From Cognaticolwellia aestuarii (GTDB lineage: Bacteria > Pseudomonadota > Gammaproteobacteria > Enterobacterales > Alteromonadaceae): a DNA stretch of 64,000 nt. A model generated the notes under the pieces. The model had not been told where the DNA came from and did no database searches. It was given only the letters and a program-made list of their open reading frames with translations. The stretch spans positions 124,001 to 188,000 of the forward strand of contig NZ_MUZV01000001.1 of the NCBI RefSeq assembly GCF_002000025.1. Direction: 5' to 3'. This document shows, piece by piece, positions 19,292-29,668 of this stretch. Position numbers and translations under genes: made by a program. How positions within the stretch are numbered: position 1 is the stretch's first letter; the number at the start of each line of letters is the position of its first letter.

Positions 19292-22204
19292 ATGACATTT
19301 TACCCTGGGCAGCGTTGGATTAGTGATAGTGAGTCAGATCAAGGGCTAGGTACGGTTACCGCAGTCGAAGGTCGTTTTGTAACTATCGTATTTACCGCAA
19401 CTGGGGATGCAAGACAATATGCCATAGACAATGCACCACTTACACGCGTTATTTTTAATACTGGTGATAGCATTCCAAGCCATGAAGGTTGGTCATTAAC
19501 CGTTGAATCTTTCGAAGAAAATCATAATTTATTAACCTATCATGGCGTGCGACAAGACACCGGCGAAGCAGCATCAATAAAAGAAATGATGATAGATCAT
19601 TTCATTAAATTTAATAAACCTCATGACCGCCTACTCAATGGCCAAATTGATCGCCTTGATTGGTTTCGTTTACGTAAAGATTGCTTACATCACCAATTTA
19701 GCCAACAACAATCTGAACTTATGGGGCTTAGCGGTGGTCGAGTAAGCTTAATTCCTCATCAGCTTTATATCGCTGAAGAAGTTGGTAGTCGTTTCGCTCC
19801 ACGGGTTTTATTAGCCGATGAAGTAGGTTTAGGTAAAACTATTGAAGCCGGTTTAATTATCCATCAGCAACTTGTGACAGGCCGCGCAAAACGCGTATTG
19901 ATCATAGTGCCTGAGTCATTAATGCATCAGTGGTTGGTCGAAATGTTACGTCGATTCAACTTAAAATTTAGTATTTTTGATGAAAGCCGTTGTGAAGAAA
20001 CCGCCAGCAATGATGAAGATGCAAACCCTTTTAGCACTGAACAACTAGTGCTAGTAAACCTTGGTTTTATCACTAAAAATCCTCGCTGGTACGAAGCGAT
20101 GATTGATGAAGAATGGGATTTGATGGTCGTTGATGAAGCCCATCACTTAAACTGGCAGCAAGATAATGCCAGTATTGAGTATCAATGTATCGAGCAATTA
20201 GCTCAAACGATTCCTGGCGTGCTGTTACTCACAGCAACGCCGGATCAATTAGGTCATGAAAGTCATTTCGCTCGTTTACGCTTACTCGATTCTGATCGCT
20301 TCTTCGATTATCAAAAGTTTACTGAAGAAGAGCAGCATTACACCGAAGTTGCTGATGCCGCAAATACCTTAGTCACTGAGCAACCTCTGGCTAAAGAACA
20401 AGTTGCAACATTAACAACATTGTTAAAAGAAGCAGATGTTAGCGCCCATATTGCGGCAATAAATCATGCTGAACAAGATAAGCAGAAAAATGCACGTCAG
20501 CACATTCTTGACCAATTATTAGATCGCCACGGCACAGGTCGTATATTATTCCGTAACAGCCGAAACACCATTAAAGGCTTCCCTGGTCGTGAATTACACC
20601 CAACAGCTTTGGCAATGCCTGATGCTTATCAAGACTCAATTAACGAATTATTATTATCTAACGCCGCGGAAGATCTAAGCGCGCAAGCGCAAGCAAAACT
20701 TATTTTTACACCTGAAATATTATTTGGCTTAGACAGCCATGAAAATTGGTATGATCTTGACCCTCGCGTTGACTATTTAATTGACTTATTACAGTCGTTG
20801 AAAAAAGAAAAAGTATTAGTCATTTGTGCTCATGCGCAGACCGCCATTGACCTAGAAACAGCTCTGCGTGTTAAAGAAGGTATGCGTGCTGCAGTATTCC
20901 ACGAAGGTTTAAGCATTTTTGAACGTGATCGTGCTGCCGCCTATTTTGCTCAAGATGAAGATAGTGCCCAAGTATTACTTTGTTCTGAAATTGGTAGTGA
21001 AGGGCGTAACTTCCAGTTTGCGCACCACTTGGTATTGTTTGATTTACCTCGAAACCCTGACTTACTTGAGCAACGCATCGGCCGTTTAGACCGTATTGGC
21101 CAAACAGAAACTATTCGCATACATGTACCTTATTTTCAAGATTCAGCGCAAAGCTTATTGTTTAAATGGTACAAGCAAGCGTTAAACGCTTTTGAACATA
21201 CCTGTATTACTGGCCATGCGGTTTACCAAGCTTTTGGTGAAACGTTATTTGATCTTGCATTAAGCGCCGCTTGGGACTCAAAAGAGGCACAACTATTAAT
21301 TGAACAAAGTCATGAAAAACACTTAACCATCAAACAAGATTTAGAATCAGGCCGTGATAAATTGCTTGAGTTGCATTCTTCAGGACAAGGTAAAGCACAC
21401 GCCTTAGTTGAAAAAATTGAAAAATTAGATCAACAAATTCACTTGCCACAGTTTATGTTTCAATTACTCGATGTATTTGGTATTCAACAAGATGATAAAG
21501 CAGACAATGCTATCGCTTTACAGCCTTCTGAGCACATGCTGTGTACTAATTTCCCTTGTTTACCGGAAGACGGTACCACTATTACCTTTAACCGTGATAC
21601 CGCATTGGCTGTAGAAAATTACCAGCTGATCACTTGGGATCACCCGATGGTGCGTGGTGCTATGGACTTAGTACTGAGTGATGAAACAGGTAACTCAAGC
21701 ATTGGTATTTTGAAAAACCCAGCCTTGCCGGCCGGTACTTTTTTCTTAGAGTGTATATTTACTTTAGAAGCAATTGCCCCAAGTAATTTACAACTAGGTC
21801 GTTATTTGCCAACCACACCTATTCGTATACTTGTTGACAAAAATGGTAATGACTTAGCTGATAAAGTAAGTGAAGCCGTCTTAGATCAACAATTATCACC
21901 GGTTAAAAAACAAGTAGCATTACAGCTTGTTAAAGCGCTGAAAAGCCAAGTTTCTCCGCTAGTTACCAAAGCAGAAGCCCATGCTGAGCAGCAAGTAGTG
22001 ACTATTCAAGAAAAAGCCTTAGCTGGCATGCGAGTCGCTATGGATGAAGAGCATCAACGCTTAACGGCACTTAAAGCCATTAACCCGAGTGTACGCCAAC
22101 AAGAAATTGATTTTATTTCAATGCAAAAGCATGCTTTAGCTGAATATATTGAAAAAGCTCAAATTCAGTTTGAAGCCGTGCGCTTAATTGTAGTGAGCAA
22201 CTAA
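19292..22204 (+). CDS. rapA: RNA polymerase-associated ATP-dependent helicase-like protein RapA
   Basis: RapA is a Swi2/Snf2 ATPase that binds RNA polymerase and promotes its recycling after termination. This one has 970 aa, close to the E. coli protein (968). It opens with the family start FYPGQRWISDSESDQGLG and Tudor-like N-terminal repeats. The helicase core follows, with motif I ADEVGLGKTIEAGL, DEAH box VVDEAHHL and motif VI EQRIGRLDRIGQ, and then the RapA-specific C-terminal domain. The frame opens at a TTG (19274), but GGAG 7 bases before the ATG at 19292 marks the start. It is a single-gene unit with its own terminator at 22240. Confidence 0.96.
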   Translation: MTFYPGQRWISDSESDQGLGTVTAVEGRFVTIVFTATGDARQYAIDNAPLTRVIFNTGDSIPSHEGWSLTVESFEENHNLLTYHGVRQDTGEAASIKEMMIDHFIKFNKPHDRLLNGQIDRLDWFRLRKDCLHHQFSQQQSELMGLSGGRVSLIPHQLYIAEEVGSRFAPRVLLADEVGLGKTIEAGLIIHQQLVTGRAKRVLIIVPESLMHQWLVEMLRRFNLKFSIFDESRCEETASNDEDANPFSTEQLVLVNLGFITKNPRWYEAMIDEEWDLMVVDEAHHLNWQQDNASIEYQCIEQLAQTIPGVLLLTATPDQLGHESHFARLRLLDSDRFFDYQKFTEEEQHYTEVADAANTLVTEQPLAKEQVATLTTLLKEADVSAHIAAINHAEQDKQKNARQHILDQLLDRHGTGRILFRNSRNTIKGFPGRELHPTALAMPDAYQDSINELLLSNAAEDLSAQAQAKLIFTPEILFGLDSHENWYDLDPRVDYLIDLLQSLKKEKVLVICAHAQTAIDLETALRVKEGMRAAVFHEGLSIFERDRAAAYFAQDEDSAQVLLCSEIGSEGRNFQFAHHLVLFDLPRNPDLLEQRIGRLDRIGQTETIRIHVPYFQDSAQSLLFKWYKQALNAFEHTCITGHAVYQAFGETLFDLALSAAWDSKEAQLLIEQSHEKHLTIKQDLESGRDKLLELHSSGQGKAHALVEKIEKLDQQIHLPQFMFQLLDVFGIQQDDKADNAIALQPSEHMLCTNFPCLPEDGTTITFNRDTALAVENYQLITWDHPMVRGAMDLVLSDETGNSSIGILKNPALPAGTFFLECIFTLEAIAPSNLQLGRYLPTTPIRILVDKNGNDLADKVSEAVLDQQLSPVKKQVALQLVKALKSQVSPLVTKAEAHAEQQVVTIQEKALAGMRVAMDEEHQRLTALKAINPSVRQQEIDFISMQKHALAEYIEKAQIQFEAVRLIVVSN

Positions 22205-22239
22205 CACTGATAATTAGGGCATATCTCATATGCACCATT

Positions 22240-22276
22240 CCGATGCACTAGTATTGAGCTAGGCATCGGATTTTTA
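22240..22276 (+). terminator. Rho-independent terminator after rapA
   Basis: CCGATGC (22240-22246) pairs with GCATCGG (22263-22269), extended inward by CTAG pairs with one bulge, and is followed by ATTTTTAT. It lies 36 bases after the rapA stop. Confidence 0.75.
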
Positions 22277-22354
22277 TCATTTTACTCTTTCTTACCACCA
22301 TCTTCATAAGCGGCATAAGCGTTATAACAACTATCATTGCTAAGGAAAATCAAC

Positions 22355-23038
22355 ATGGCTGCTAACCCTGACTTTATTTATCAACCTCCTATGAGCCCTT
22401 ATCTTGATATTGTTTATCAAGACCATGATATTGTGGTGTTAAATAAGCCTAGTGGCTTATTAACGGTACCGGGACGTTTACCTGAGCACCAAGACTGTTT
22501 GCAAAACAGAGTGTTAAAAGTACTGCCAACGGCAACAGTGGTACACCGATTAGATATGGCAACCTCGGGCATTATTTTAATGGCACTGAACAAACCCGCA
22601 CATGTTGCCATTAGTCGCCAGTTTGAAAAAAGATTAACACAAAAAAGCTATGTTGCTCGTGTGTTTGGCAAAGTCGAGAAAAAAGAGGGCAGTGTTGAAG
22701 AGCCGCTAATTTGTGATTGGCCGAATAGGCCAAAACAGAAAGTTGATTATGAACATGGCAAAGCCTCACTAACGCACTATAGCGTATTAAGTTATGGTGA
22801 AAATGAAGATAACCAGATCACAACATTAGTCGAACTAACTCCCGTAACAGGGCGTTCACACCAACTACGTGTACATATGCTATCTCTCGGGCATCCGATA
22901 CTAGGTGATAGGCTTTATGCTCATGAACAAGCCTTAACCAGCAGTAATCGGTTGCAATTACATGCACAAATGCTACAAATTAGTCATCCGGTTAGCGGGC
23001 AAACCTTAACATTTACCAAAGCCTGCCCTTTTGACTAA
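22355..23038 (+). CDS. rluA: Dual-specificity tRNA/23S rRNA pseudouridine synthase RluA
   Basis: This 227-aa enzyme converts uridine to pseudouridine, in E. coli at 23S rRNA U746 and tRNA U32. The catalytic Asp lies in HRLDMATSGII. The family segments VVLNKPSGLLTVPGR and PVTGRSHQLRVHM are present, and there is no S4 domain, as expected for RluA as opposed to RluC/D. The ATG at 22355 has AAGGAAAA upstream; a TTG at 22337 in frame is less likely. It commonly sits next to rapA in gammaproteobacteria. Confidence 0.92.
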   Translation: MAANPDFIYQPPMSPYLDIVYQDHDIVVLNKPSGLLTVPGRLPEHQDCLQNRVLKVLPTATVVHRLDMATSGIILMALNKPAHVAISRQFEKRLTQKSYVARVFGKVEKKEGSVEEPLICDWPNRPKQKVDYEHGKASLTHYSVLSYGENEDNQITTLVELTPVTGRSHQLRVHMLSLGHPILGDRLYAHEQALTSSNRLQLHAQMLQISHPVSGQTLTFTKACPFD

Positions 23039-23155
23039 AACTATTAGCATTAATTCGGCTTGGCCGTTAAGTTGTTTAAAGAAATCACAGGTTTTGTCGA
23101 TAATAAGTCTGTATGCTTTGTTAATTGCTCACCTGTTATAGGAACCTAGCTTTTT

Positions 23156-24145
23156 ATGCGCTTAAAAACACCACCGGCATTTTTATTTATCCTATTAACG
23201 GCCCTATGCTTAATTATAAACACTCCAGCCTCATTAGCGTTTGTCGGTGCCCAAGAAGAAAAAGCAACCAATGGTGATAAGGCTACACAAGAACCAGGTA
23301 AAACGGCAAAAAGCAGTGAAAATAACGCCGCAACAAACAACTCTGAGCCAACAGAATCGGATAAAGATAACCATCAACACCAAGTGGTGATTAACCCGCC
23401 GGTCAACGCATTTACACAACAGCAACAAGACATAGAGCACTATCTAACTGAAGAACAAGTTACTCCTATACTTGTCGGTAGTGATAAATACCTTATTGCG
23501 ATCAATAAGCACACAACACCGGTTAATAAAGGGGTAATGGTGTTAATTCCCGACTGGCAACAAAGTATTGCAACACCCAATGCACTGAATCAATTACGTA
23601 CAGATATCCCCAAATATGGCTGGACCACGATTACTTTACACCCTCCTCATAAGCCTGAAAACTACCCGTCACAGGCCTTACTAGCAAAAGAGCGTGAGAC
23701 TGAAAACAGTGAAAAAATAGCGCTATATAGTAAAAAAATGGCTGATATTATGCTTGCTGTTATCGAGCAGGCAAAAAACTACCCTGGAGTCATTATCATT
23801 GTTGCTGAAGGCAGTCATGCTGCACTCATGCTCGATGTTTATCAACAAAACTTACTTGCCATGCCTAGTGCACTGGTCATGCTCAGTAGTTATATGCCTA
23901 CCATAGCTGAGAATAATAAAATAGCTCAACAACTGGCCTTAACTGACTATCCGATACTCGATTTATATTTAAAACGAGATAATCGCTTAGTAGTTGCCAA
24001 TGCAAAGCTGAGAAAAGACGCAGCAAAAAGAGAAATGAAAGTCTCTTATCGACAAAAGCAATTAAACAATAGGGTAACGGGTTATTATCCGAAAAAAACC
24101 TTAGCAAAAGAAATTATTAGTTGGCTTAGCTCGATAGGTTGGTGA
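23156..24145 (+). CDS. DUF3530 family protein (exported, alpha/beta-hydrolase-like)
   Basis: This 329-aa exported protein has a signal peptide (about residues 1-28), a low-complexity Glu/Asn/Lys linker (30-75), and a DUF3530 domain that resembles an alpha/beta hydrolase. It contains VMVLIPDWQQS, then VIIIVAEGSHAALML, where the nucleophile-elbow-like turn is EGSHA. Function is unknown in the family. The gene is common in Alteromonadales. It lies 117 bases after rluA and may be independently transcribed. Confidence 0.75.
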   Translation: MRLKTPPAFLFILLTALCLIINTPASLAFVGAQEEKATNGDKATQEPGKTAKSSENNAATNNSEPTESDKDNHQHQVVINPPVNAFTQQQQDIEHYLTEEQVTPILVGSDKYLIAINKHTTPVNKGVMVLIPDWQQSIATPNALNQLRTDIPKYGWTTITLHPPHKPENYPSQALLAKERETENSEKIALYSKKMADIMLAVIEQAKNYPGVIIIVAEGSHAALMLDVYQQNLLAMPSALVMLSSYMPTIAENNKIAQQLALTDYPILDLYLKRDNRLVVANAKLRKDAAKREMKVSYRQKQLNNRVTGYYPKKTLAKEIISWLSSIGW

Positions 24146-24555
24146 ACAAACAGCTTTAAGCTGTCAGTTTAGAGCTATCAGTGGTAAGTGTTTGTTACTT
24201 TGGGAACAGGCTCATTTTTTTACACAACTGAATTAAACTAAGTAATAGAGTATGGCACGTTGTGTCACTTTTAAATGACACAAAAATTTAATAAAAATTC
24301 TTAACTCACTGTTTTATAATCTATATTCATCATTGCTATTGTATATAATGTGGCATACGATGGCTCACATATCTCAATGCTCACTTTCTACAATCAGCGT
24401 GATGTTTAAAAAGTCAAATGATTACAATTAACGTGCTAATATTATTAATAAAAACTATATTGTGTTGCTTTTTATATCGGGTTTTCATTTTGTATTAAAT
24501 CGAAATTCCGCATTAATATATTGTCATAAATCTAAATAAAGTAATGGAGTACGCT
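24146..24555. other. Intergenic region with an 8-bp inverted repeat
   Basis: No gene was seen. A perfect dyad TTGTGTCA (24260-24267) / TGACACAA (24276-24283) with an 8-base spacer lies in the middle. It is not followed by a T-run on the plus strand. It may be an operator or a small hairpin. The rest is AT-rich and presumably carries the promoter of the lipoprotein gene at 24556. Confidence 0.4.
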
Positions 24556-24915
24556 ATGAAATATACCTATCTAATACTACCAGTAATGGTCGCTCTTTTT
24601 GGTTGTAACGAATCGGAACCAGATAATAATATTGAAGTCTATATAAGTACAGGTGAGTTGCAGTGTCAGGATAATGGCTTACCAATATCATTAACTAAGG
24701 GTTACCTGCAAGAAGCAGGTATTGAAGTCAAAGCTGAAAGCTGTGGTAATTTAACACTGGTTGATTACCCTTCTGTTTGTGGAGGTGAAACAGGAAAACT
24801 ACATGTATTTACTATTAATAATAGTGATTCACAAGTAGCGGAAAATATAGGTTTTACTATACCTGATAGCTCAGTTAATGGTGGCGAGTATGCAAAAGTC
24901 GAGTGCAGTGATTAA
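24556..24915 (+). CDS. Small lipoprotein of unknown function
   Basis: The product is 119 aa with a lipoprotein signal (MKYTYLILPVMVALFGC, Cys17 as lipid site). The mature part is acidic, has several cysteines that could form disulfides (about seven in all) and no recognisable domain. The ATG at 24556 has GGAG 6 bases upstream; an earlier in-frame ATG at 24544 overlaps that GGAG and is unlikely. It lies 82 bases before another lipoprotein gene and may be transcribed with it. Confidence 0.6.
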   Translation: MKYTYLILPVMVALFGCNESEPDNNIEVYISTGELQCQDNGLPISLTKGYLQEAGIEVKAESCGNLTLVDYPSVCGGETGKLHVFTINNSDSQVAENIGFTIPDSSVNGGEYAKVECSD

Positions 24916-24997
24916 CGATTTATAACCAAAATTAACAGGACATTCTAAGGTCGTTAAGCTTATATTTTTATGAATTACTTGAAATTTTGTATTAAAA

Positions 24998-25975
24998 ATG
25001 AATAACATAATCAAGTTAATTTTTTATATTTTTTTCACTGCTTTGGCGTCTGGCTGTACTTCGATTGGTAGCTATATCGTATCAAACCCTGAAGTTTATT
25101 TATCAGAGGCAGAGTTTATCAAAGCCAAGCCTGAGGAAATTGGTTTTACAAAGCATGAGTTTTGTTCGCAGCATACAAACGAGTGTATTCCATATTTAAT
25201 GGCTCCTCCTTATCTTATTGAAGACTTTCCCACGGGTAGTGCTGTTTATTACAATCTTCACGCAATAGGAAATGGAGTAGAGAATACAATATCTCATACA
25301 ATGACACCTGATACTTTTAATCGCATCAAAGGAACAGCTCTATTACTGCATGGATATGGAGGTAATAAAGAAGTAATGATGGCTACTGCGATCTATTTTA
25401 GGGCTCTTGGCATGAATGTAGTCATGCCTGATTTATTTGGTCATGGTGAGTCAAAAGAGAAATTTGCCTTTGCCTCTCGAGAACACCCCATACTATCTCA
25501 ACTCCTACGTAAATTGACATATAAAAAAGAAAGCGAAGAATTAACAGTTGTTGTAGGTCACTCAATGGGAGCTATAGCAGCTAGTAACCTACTGTCATCT
25601 GAATATGTGGATGCTGCTATTTTACTTGCCCCTATGATGAGGTTTGACCTAGCGGCGAAAGAATACCTACCAAATAAAGCTCCTACCCTTAATCGTTTTT
25701 TTTCTGACTATGTAGATGATATTGTCACTCAAACAATGGTTAATGCATCAATTACATTAGAAGAAACTGATTTATTAATTAATTTGAATGAAAGCAATAA
25801 ACCAACGTTGCTAGTAAATTCAAATATTGATTCAATTTCACCGCCTAATTACTTCTTGTCGGTAAAAAATAAATATTTAACAAAGCTTATTTTTGAAGAT
25901 CGCGCTCATTCAAGCTTAATGGTTTTCAATAAAGAAGATTCGAGAAAAATAGAAAAATGGTTATTCGGTCTTTAA
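24998..25975 (+). CDS. Lipoprotein alpha/beta hydrolase
   Basis: This 325-aa lipid-anchored hydrolase has a lipobox ALASGC (Cys20). The alpha/beta-hydrolase core shows an oxyanion segment LLLHGYGGNKEVM, the nucleophile elbow GHSMG (Ser189), a probable acid in NSNIDSISPP (Asp278) and a catalytic His in RAHSS (His304). It therefore looks catalytically complete. The family is monoacylglycerol-lipase/esterase-like; the substrate cannot be inferred. It lies downstream of the small lipoprotein. Confidence 0.78.
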   Translation: MNNIIKLIFYIFFTALASGCTSIGSYIVSNPEVYLSEAEFIKAKPEEIGFTKHEFCSQHTNECIPYLMAPPYLIEDFPTGSAVYYNLHAIGNGVENTISHTMTPDTFNRIKGTALLLHGYGGNKEVMMATAIYFRALGMNVVMPDLFGHGESKEKFAFASREHPILSQLLRKLTYKKESEELTVVVGHSMGAIAASNLLSSEYVDAAILLAPMMRFDLAAKEYLPNKAPTLNRFFSDYVDDIVTQTMVNASITLEETDLLINLNESNKPTLLVNSNIDSISPPNYFLSVKNKYLTKLIFEDRAHSSLMVFNKEDSRKIEKWLFGL

Positions 25976-26391
25976 ATTATTACGCGGTGGTTAACAAATA
26001 AGAGTAGTGACAATGATGGTATCAAATCTTTGATTATGGCCTTTTGCGCTGACTTTTGTTGTTCAAGTTCAGCAATGGACCCTAAAGGGCTGCTAGCATT
26101 TGCAGGTGACTTAAGTAACTATGCAGTTTCCTTCATGGCTTATAACCTTCTAATAACATCATAACAACAGGAACTTCACTTTTACAGATGATAATTGTGC
26201 ATGGCCGATAATTACAAACACATGCCATTGTCTTGCTAAATTTTCTCTTTTGGCTGTATAACTTATTGCATCCATGGGTGACTCCAAATCGCTCATGTGC
26301 GTTAATTTATGCACTTAGTAGGTTTGCACACAACAAGTCACTTAAAGAATAAAAAACCGTTGGTTTTTACCCCAGGTTCAGCTACATACTA
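25976..26391. other. Intergenic region with no convincing gene
   Basis: About 415 bases hold only very short frames. One of about 47 codons beginning near 26036 has no ribosome site or recognisable product. No repeat was identified until the terminator at 26392. Confidence 0.4.
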
Positions 26392-26428
26392 AAAACCGCA
26401 TATTATCCATTAGATAACATGCGGTTTT
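26392..26428. terminator. Bidirectional rho-independent terminator
   Basis: AAAACCGCAT (26392-26401) pairs with ATGCGGTTTT (26419-26428). The stem continues inward as TTATC/GATAA to about 16 bp with one mismatch. A-run and T-run on opposite sides let it work in both directions, fitting its place between the convergent hydrolase and RND pump genes. Confidence 0.8.
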
Positions 26429-26512
26429 ATTAAGCTCTAATACTTCAATACTGCATTAGTTAAATCAGGCAAGCTACTCAGTGGGCCTAAGTTCTAACTT
26501 TTAACTGTGTGT

Positions 26513-29500
26513 TTAAATATGCGTTGCTTCAGTATTTTTCTCTGCTGGCTTTCTAAAAATATTCGCTATATCTTCTTTGATCAAATACAGCGCAGGAATT
26601 AAAAATAACGTGATCACCGTGGCAAAAACAATGCCAAAGCCTAATGATATTGCCATTGGTATAATAAACTGCGCTTGTAAGCTTTGTTCAAAATACAACG
26701 GGAAAATACCAAAAAACGTTGTTAATGATGTTAATAGTATCGCTCTGAATCTTTGTGTGCCAGCCTCGCTGACAATATCAAACATGCGCTTGCCTGAGCC
26801 TTTGGCTTTATTGATAAAGTCGACCATGATCAAACTATCGTTAACCACAACCCCAGTTAAGGCAATAAAACCAAACATCGACATCATGTTAATGGTGCGT
26901 CCAAGTAACCAATGACCAATAATAGCGCCGATGATACCAAACGGAATAACTGACATAATCACTAAAGGTTGGCTGTATGATTTAGTTGGAATGGCTATTA
27001 AACCATAAATCAAAAACAAGGCACCGATAGCAGCAAAACCTAATTGCGATAAGAAGTCAGCTTGGTCTTTACTCGCCCCCTCAACGCCGTAATTAACACT
27101 TGGGTAATCAGCTAAAATTTCAGGGATGTACTGCTCATTCATTTCAGTAACAACTTTTCTTGATTCTACCTTTTCATTGTCAATATCAGCAGAAATAGTA
27201 ATAGAGCGTTTTTGATTAATACGTGTAATGCTTGAGAACCCTTGGCCTATTGTTATATCTGCTACTTGATAAAACGGCACTTGTTCGCCACTTGGAGTTC
27301 TGATCCACATTTCTTCTAGGTCTGATACCGACAATCTGTCTTCTTCAGGATAGCGTACCATTACTTTTAACTCGTCGCGTCCGCGCTGAATACGCTGCGC
27401 TTCATCACCATAAAAAGCTTGTCTTACTTGTCGAGCTAAGCTTGATAACGTTAAACCAAGCACTTCTGCTTCAGGCTTAATACTGAGTTTAATTTCTTGG
27501 CTACCACGACTAAAAGAGTGACGCACATCATAAACACCGTCGTAACTATTTAACTGCCCTTGTATGGCTTCAGCTGCGGCTTCTAGTTCAGTGTCATTTT
27601 GCCCTGTTAATTGAAATTCAATTGCTGCGCCACCGCCGGCATTAGTGCCAGCAAAAAATCGCAGTTCTTTAGTACCCGGAATTTCACCTATTTCGTCACG
27701 CCATAATTTTTCTATTTCATAAGCGTTTAGTTCGCGCTGGTCCGGTTTTACTAACTCTAACAACACGCTAGCGCTGGTATTACCATTGGTGAAAATCATT
27801 TTATGCTTAATAAAGCTGACGCCTTCATAGGTATTGTCTTTAGAAACTTTTTTGATGGCTTGTTCAACTCGCGCTATCGCTTTATTACGCTGATGTGCTG
27901 CTGAGCCGTCAATCATCGTAATATTGCCCTGAATAAAGTCGCTGGGAATATTAGGAAACACTTCTAATTTAACAAACGAACCAACAATTAGGCTGATGGC
28001 TAAAATTAAGATGGCGACAAAGGCTGCCATGGTGTTGTAACGTGCAACTAAAGCGCGTTCAAGCATTGGCTTGTAAACTGTATGAATAAAGTTATCTAAC
28101 TTCTCTTTAAAGCGCATTTGAAAGCGCTCGAGCACATTGGCGTTGTCAGCCGTAAGTGGCACATATTTCATGTGCGCTAAATGTGCGGGTAATATCCACT
28201 TTGATTCGATTAAAGAAAAAACTAGGCAAAAGCTAACCACGATTGAAATAGAGCGAAAGAAAGCAGCAAAGGTCGCATCAATAAACAATAACGGTGTAAA
28301 AGCCGCTATGGTGGTAAGCACCCCAAAGGTGGCTGGCATGGCCACTCGCATGGTACCACTGATAATATTATCTCGAGAGTGTCCGTATTTTTCGATTTCA
28401 GCATAAGCACTTTCACCAATGACAATGGCATCATCAACAACAATCCCCAGTACCATGATAAAGGCAAACAAGCTCAGCATATTTATTGATACTGACCATT
28501 CTCCTAACAACGGCATCATCAACAAGGCACCAAAAAAGCTAATTGGAATACCTAACATGACCCAAAAGGCGATTTTTATGCGCAAAAATAAGGCCAAAAC
28601 AATAAAAACTAAAAACGCGCCCATCAACATATTATCAATCATCATGTCTAGGCGTTCAGAAAGGTAATAAGAGCTATCGCCCCAAACGGTTAACTTTGCG
28701 CCTTGTGGCAATTGCTGATTTTTTTCAGCTACGTAACCTCGTACTTGTGCGGCAATTTCTAAATCGTTTTGATCGCCGGTTGATTGCACCATAATACTTG
28801 AGGTGTTTTCATCATCGAAAGTAGCAAAGTCTTCTTGTTCAACAAAGCCATCTTTAATGTTAGCAATATCTGACAGCACCAAACGGGTGCCGTCAGCATC
28901 GGTGCGTAACACTAAGTCGCCATATTCATGGCCGGTATACGCTTGTCCTTCTGCACGTAGTAAAATATCGCCACCACGAGTTTTTATCGTGCCGCCTGGC
29001 ATGTCAACTGAAGAGCTTCGAATAGCTTGGGTGATTTCATCAAAAGTTAGTTGGTATTGTTGCAGTTGTTCTTCCGATACTTCAATGCTAATTTCATAAT
29101 CACGGTTACCAACTAGCTCTGCACTATTAACACTGGGCAGGGCCATGATTTCATCGCGAATATTTTGTGCCATGACTTGTCTAGCTCGTCGCTCCATTGG
29201 GCCACTAACTGACAGCCACATCACCTGACCTTTGAATTCTTGCTTAGTAACAATAGGTTTTTCAGCTTGCTCAGGGAACGTTGTAATGGCATCAACTTGC
29301 ATTTGCACTTCATCAAGCTTTTCAGACATTGAATAGCCCGACTGCAACTCAATAGTAATAATACCTATGCCTTCTCTAGCGACAGCGGTAATACGCTTTA
29401 TACCTTCTATATCTTCTAATGACTCTTCAACTTTGAGAATAACTGATTGTTCAACTTCTTCTGGTGCAGCGCCCAAATGCGGCACCATAACTTGAATGCT

Positions 29501-29668
29501 ATTGGCGTTAAATTCAGGAAACATTTTTTTATTAATGCCCTGATAAGAGAAGTAGCCTGAAACTAAAATAAACACCATCAACAGGTTAGCTGCAACGCTG
29601 TTATGGGTAAACCAAGCAATTATACCGCTATGTTGCTGTTTTTTAGCACTATGATTAAACTCACTCAT
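26513..29668 (-). CDS. RND efflux transporter permease subunit (AcrB/MexB superfamily)
   Basis: This 1051-aa inner-membrane proton antiporter is of the hydrophobe/amphiphile RND type. N-terminal helix (NSVAANLLMVFILVSGYFSY), two large periplasmic loops and the proton-relay motif GIVVDDAIVIGE in helix 4 are in place. It lacks the DFG...DGA heavy-metal signature of the czcA at 6822, so it probably exports organic compounds. Its ATG overlaps the adaptor gene's stop (ATGA, 29665-29668), a standard adaptor-pump operon. No outer-membrane channel gene is adjacent, so it presumably uses a TolC encoded elsewhere. Confidence 0.92.
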   Translation of the reverse strand: MSEFNHSAKKQQHSGIIAWFTHNSVAANLLMVFILVSGYFSYQGINKKMFPEFNANSIQVMVPHLGAAPEEVEQSVILKVEESLEDIEGIKRITAVAREGIGIITIELQSGYSMSEKLDEVQMQVDAITTFPEQAEKPIVTKQEFKGQVMWLSVSGPMERRARQVMAQNIRDEIMALPSVNSAELVGNRDYEISIEVSEEQLQQYQLTFDEITQAIRSSSVDMPGGTIKTRGGDILLRAEGQAYTGHEYGDLVLRTDADGTRLVLSDIANIKDGFVEQEDFATFDDENTSSIMVQSTGDQNDLEIAAQVRGYVAEKNQQLPQGAKLTVWGDSSYYLSERLDMMIDNMLMGAFLVFIVLALFLRIKIAFWVMLGIPISFFGALLMMPLLGEWSVSINMLSLFAFIMVLGIVVDDAIVIGESAYAEIEKYGHSRDNIISGTMRVAMPATFGVLTTIAAFTPLLFIDATFAAFFRSISIVVSFCLVFSLIESKWILPAHLAHMKYVPLTADNANVLERFQMRFKEKLDNFIHTVYKPMLERALVARYNTMAAFVAILILAISLIVGSFVKLEVFPNIPSDFIQGNITMIDGSAAHQRNKAIARVEQAIKKVSKDNTYEGVSFIKHKMIFTNGNTSASVLLELVKPDQRELNAYEIEKLWRDEIGEIPGTKELRFFAGTNAGGGAAIEFQLTGQNDTELEAAAEAIQGQLNSYDGVYDVRHSFSRGSQEIKLSIKPEAEVLGLTLSSLARQVRQAFYGDEAQRIQRGRDELKVMVRYPEEDRLSVSDLEEMWIRTPSGEQVPFYQVADITIGQGFSSITRINQKRSITISADIDNEKVESRKVVTEMNEQYIPEILADYPSVNYGVEGASKDQADFLSQLGFAAIGALFLIYGLIAIPTKSYSQPLVIMSVIPFGIIGAIIGHWLLGRTINMMSMFGFIALTGVVVNDSLIMVDFINKAKGSGKRMFDIVSEAGTQRFRAILLTSLTTFFGIFPLYFEQSLQAQFIIPMAISLGFGIVFATVITLFLIPALYLIKEDIANIFRKPAEKNTEATHI

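Noticed and set aside
25976-26391. Small plus-strand frame near 26036 (about 47 codons)
   Set aside because: No ribosome site, no similarity I recognise, and high chance of occurring randomly in AT-rich DNA.
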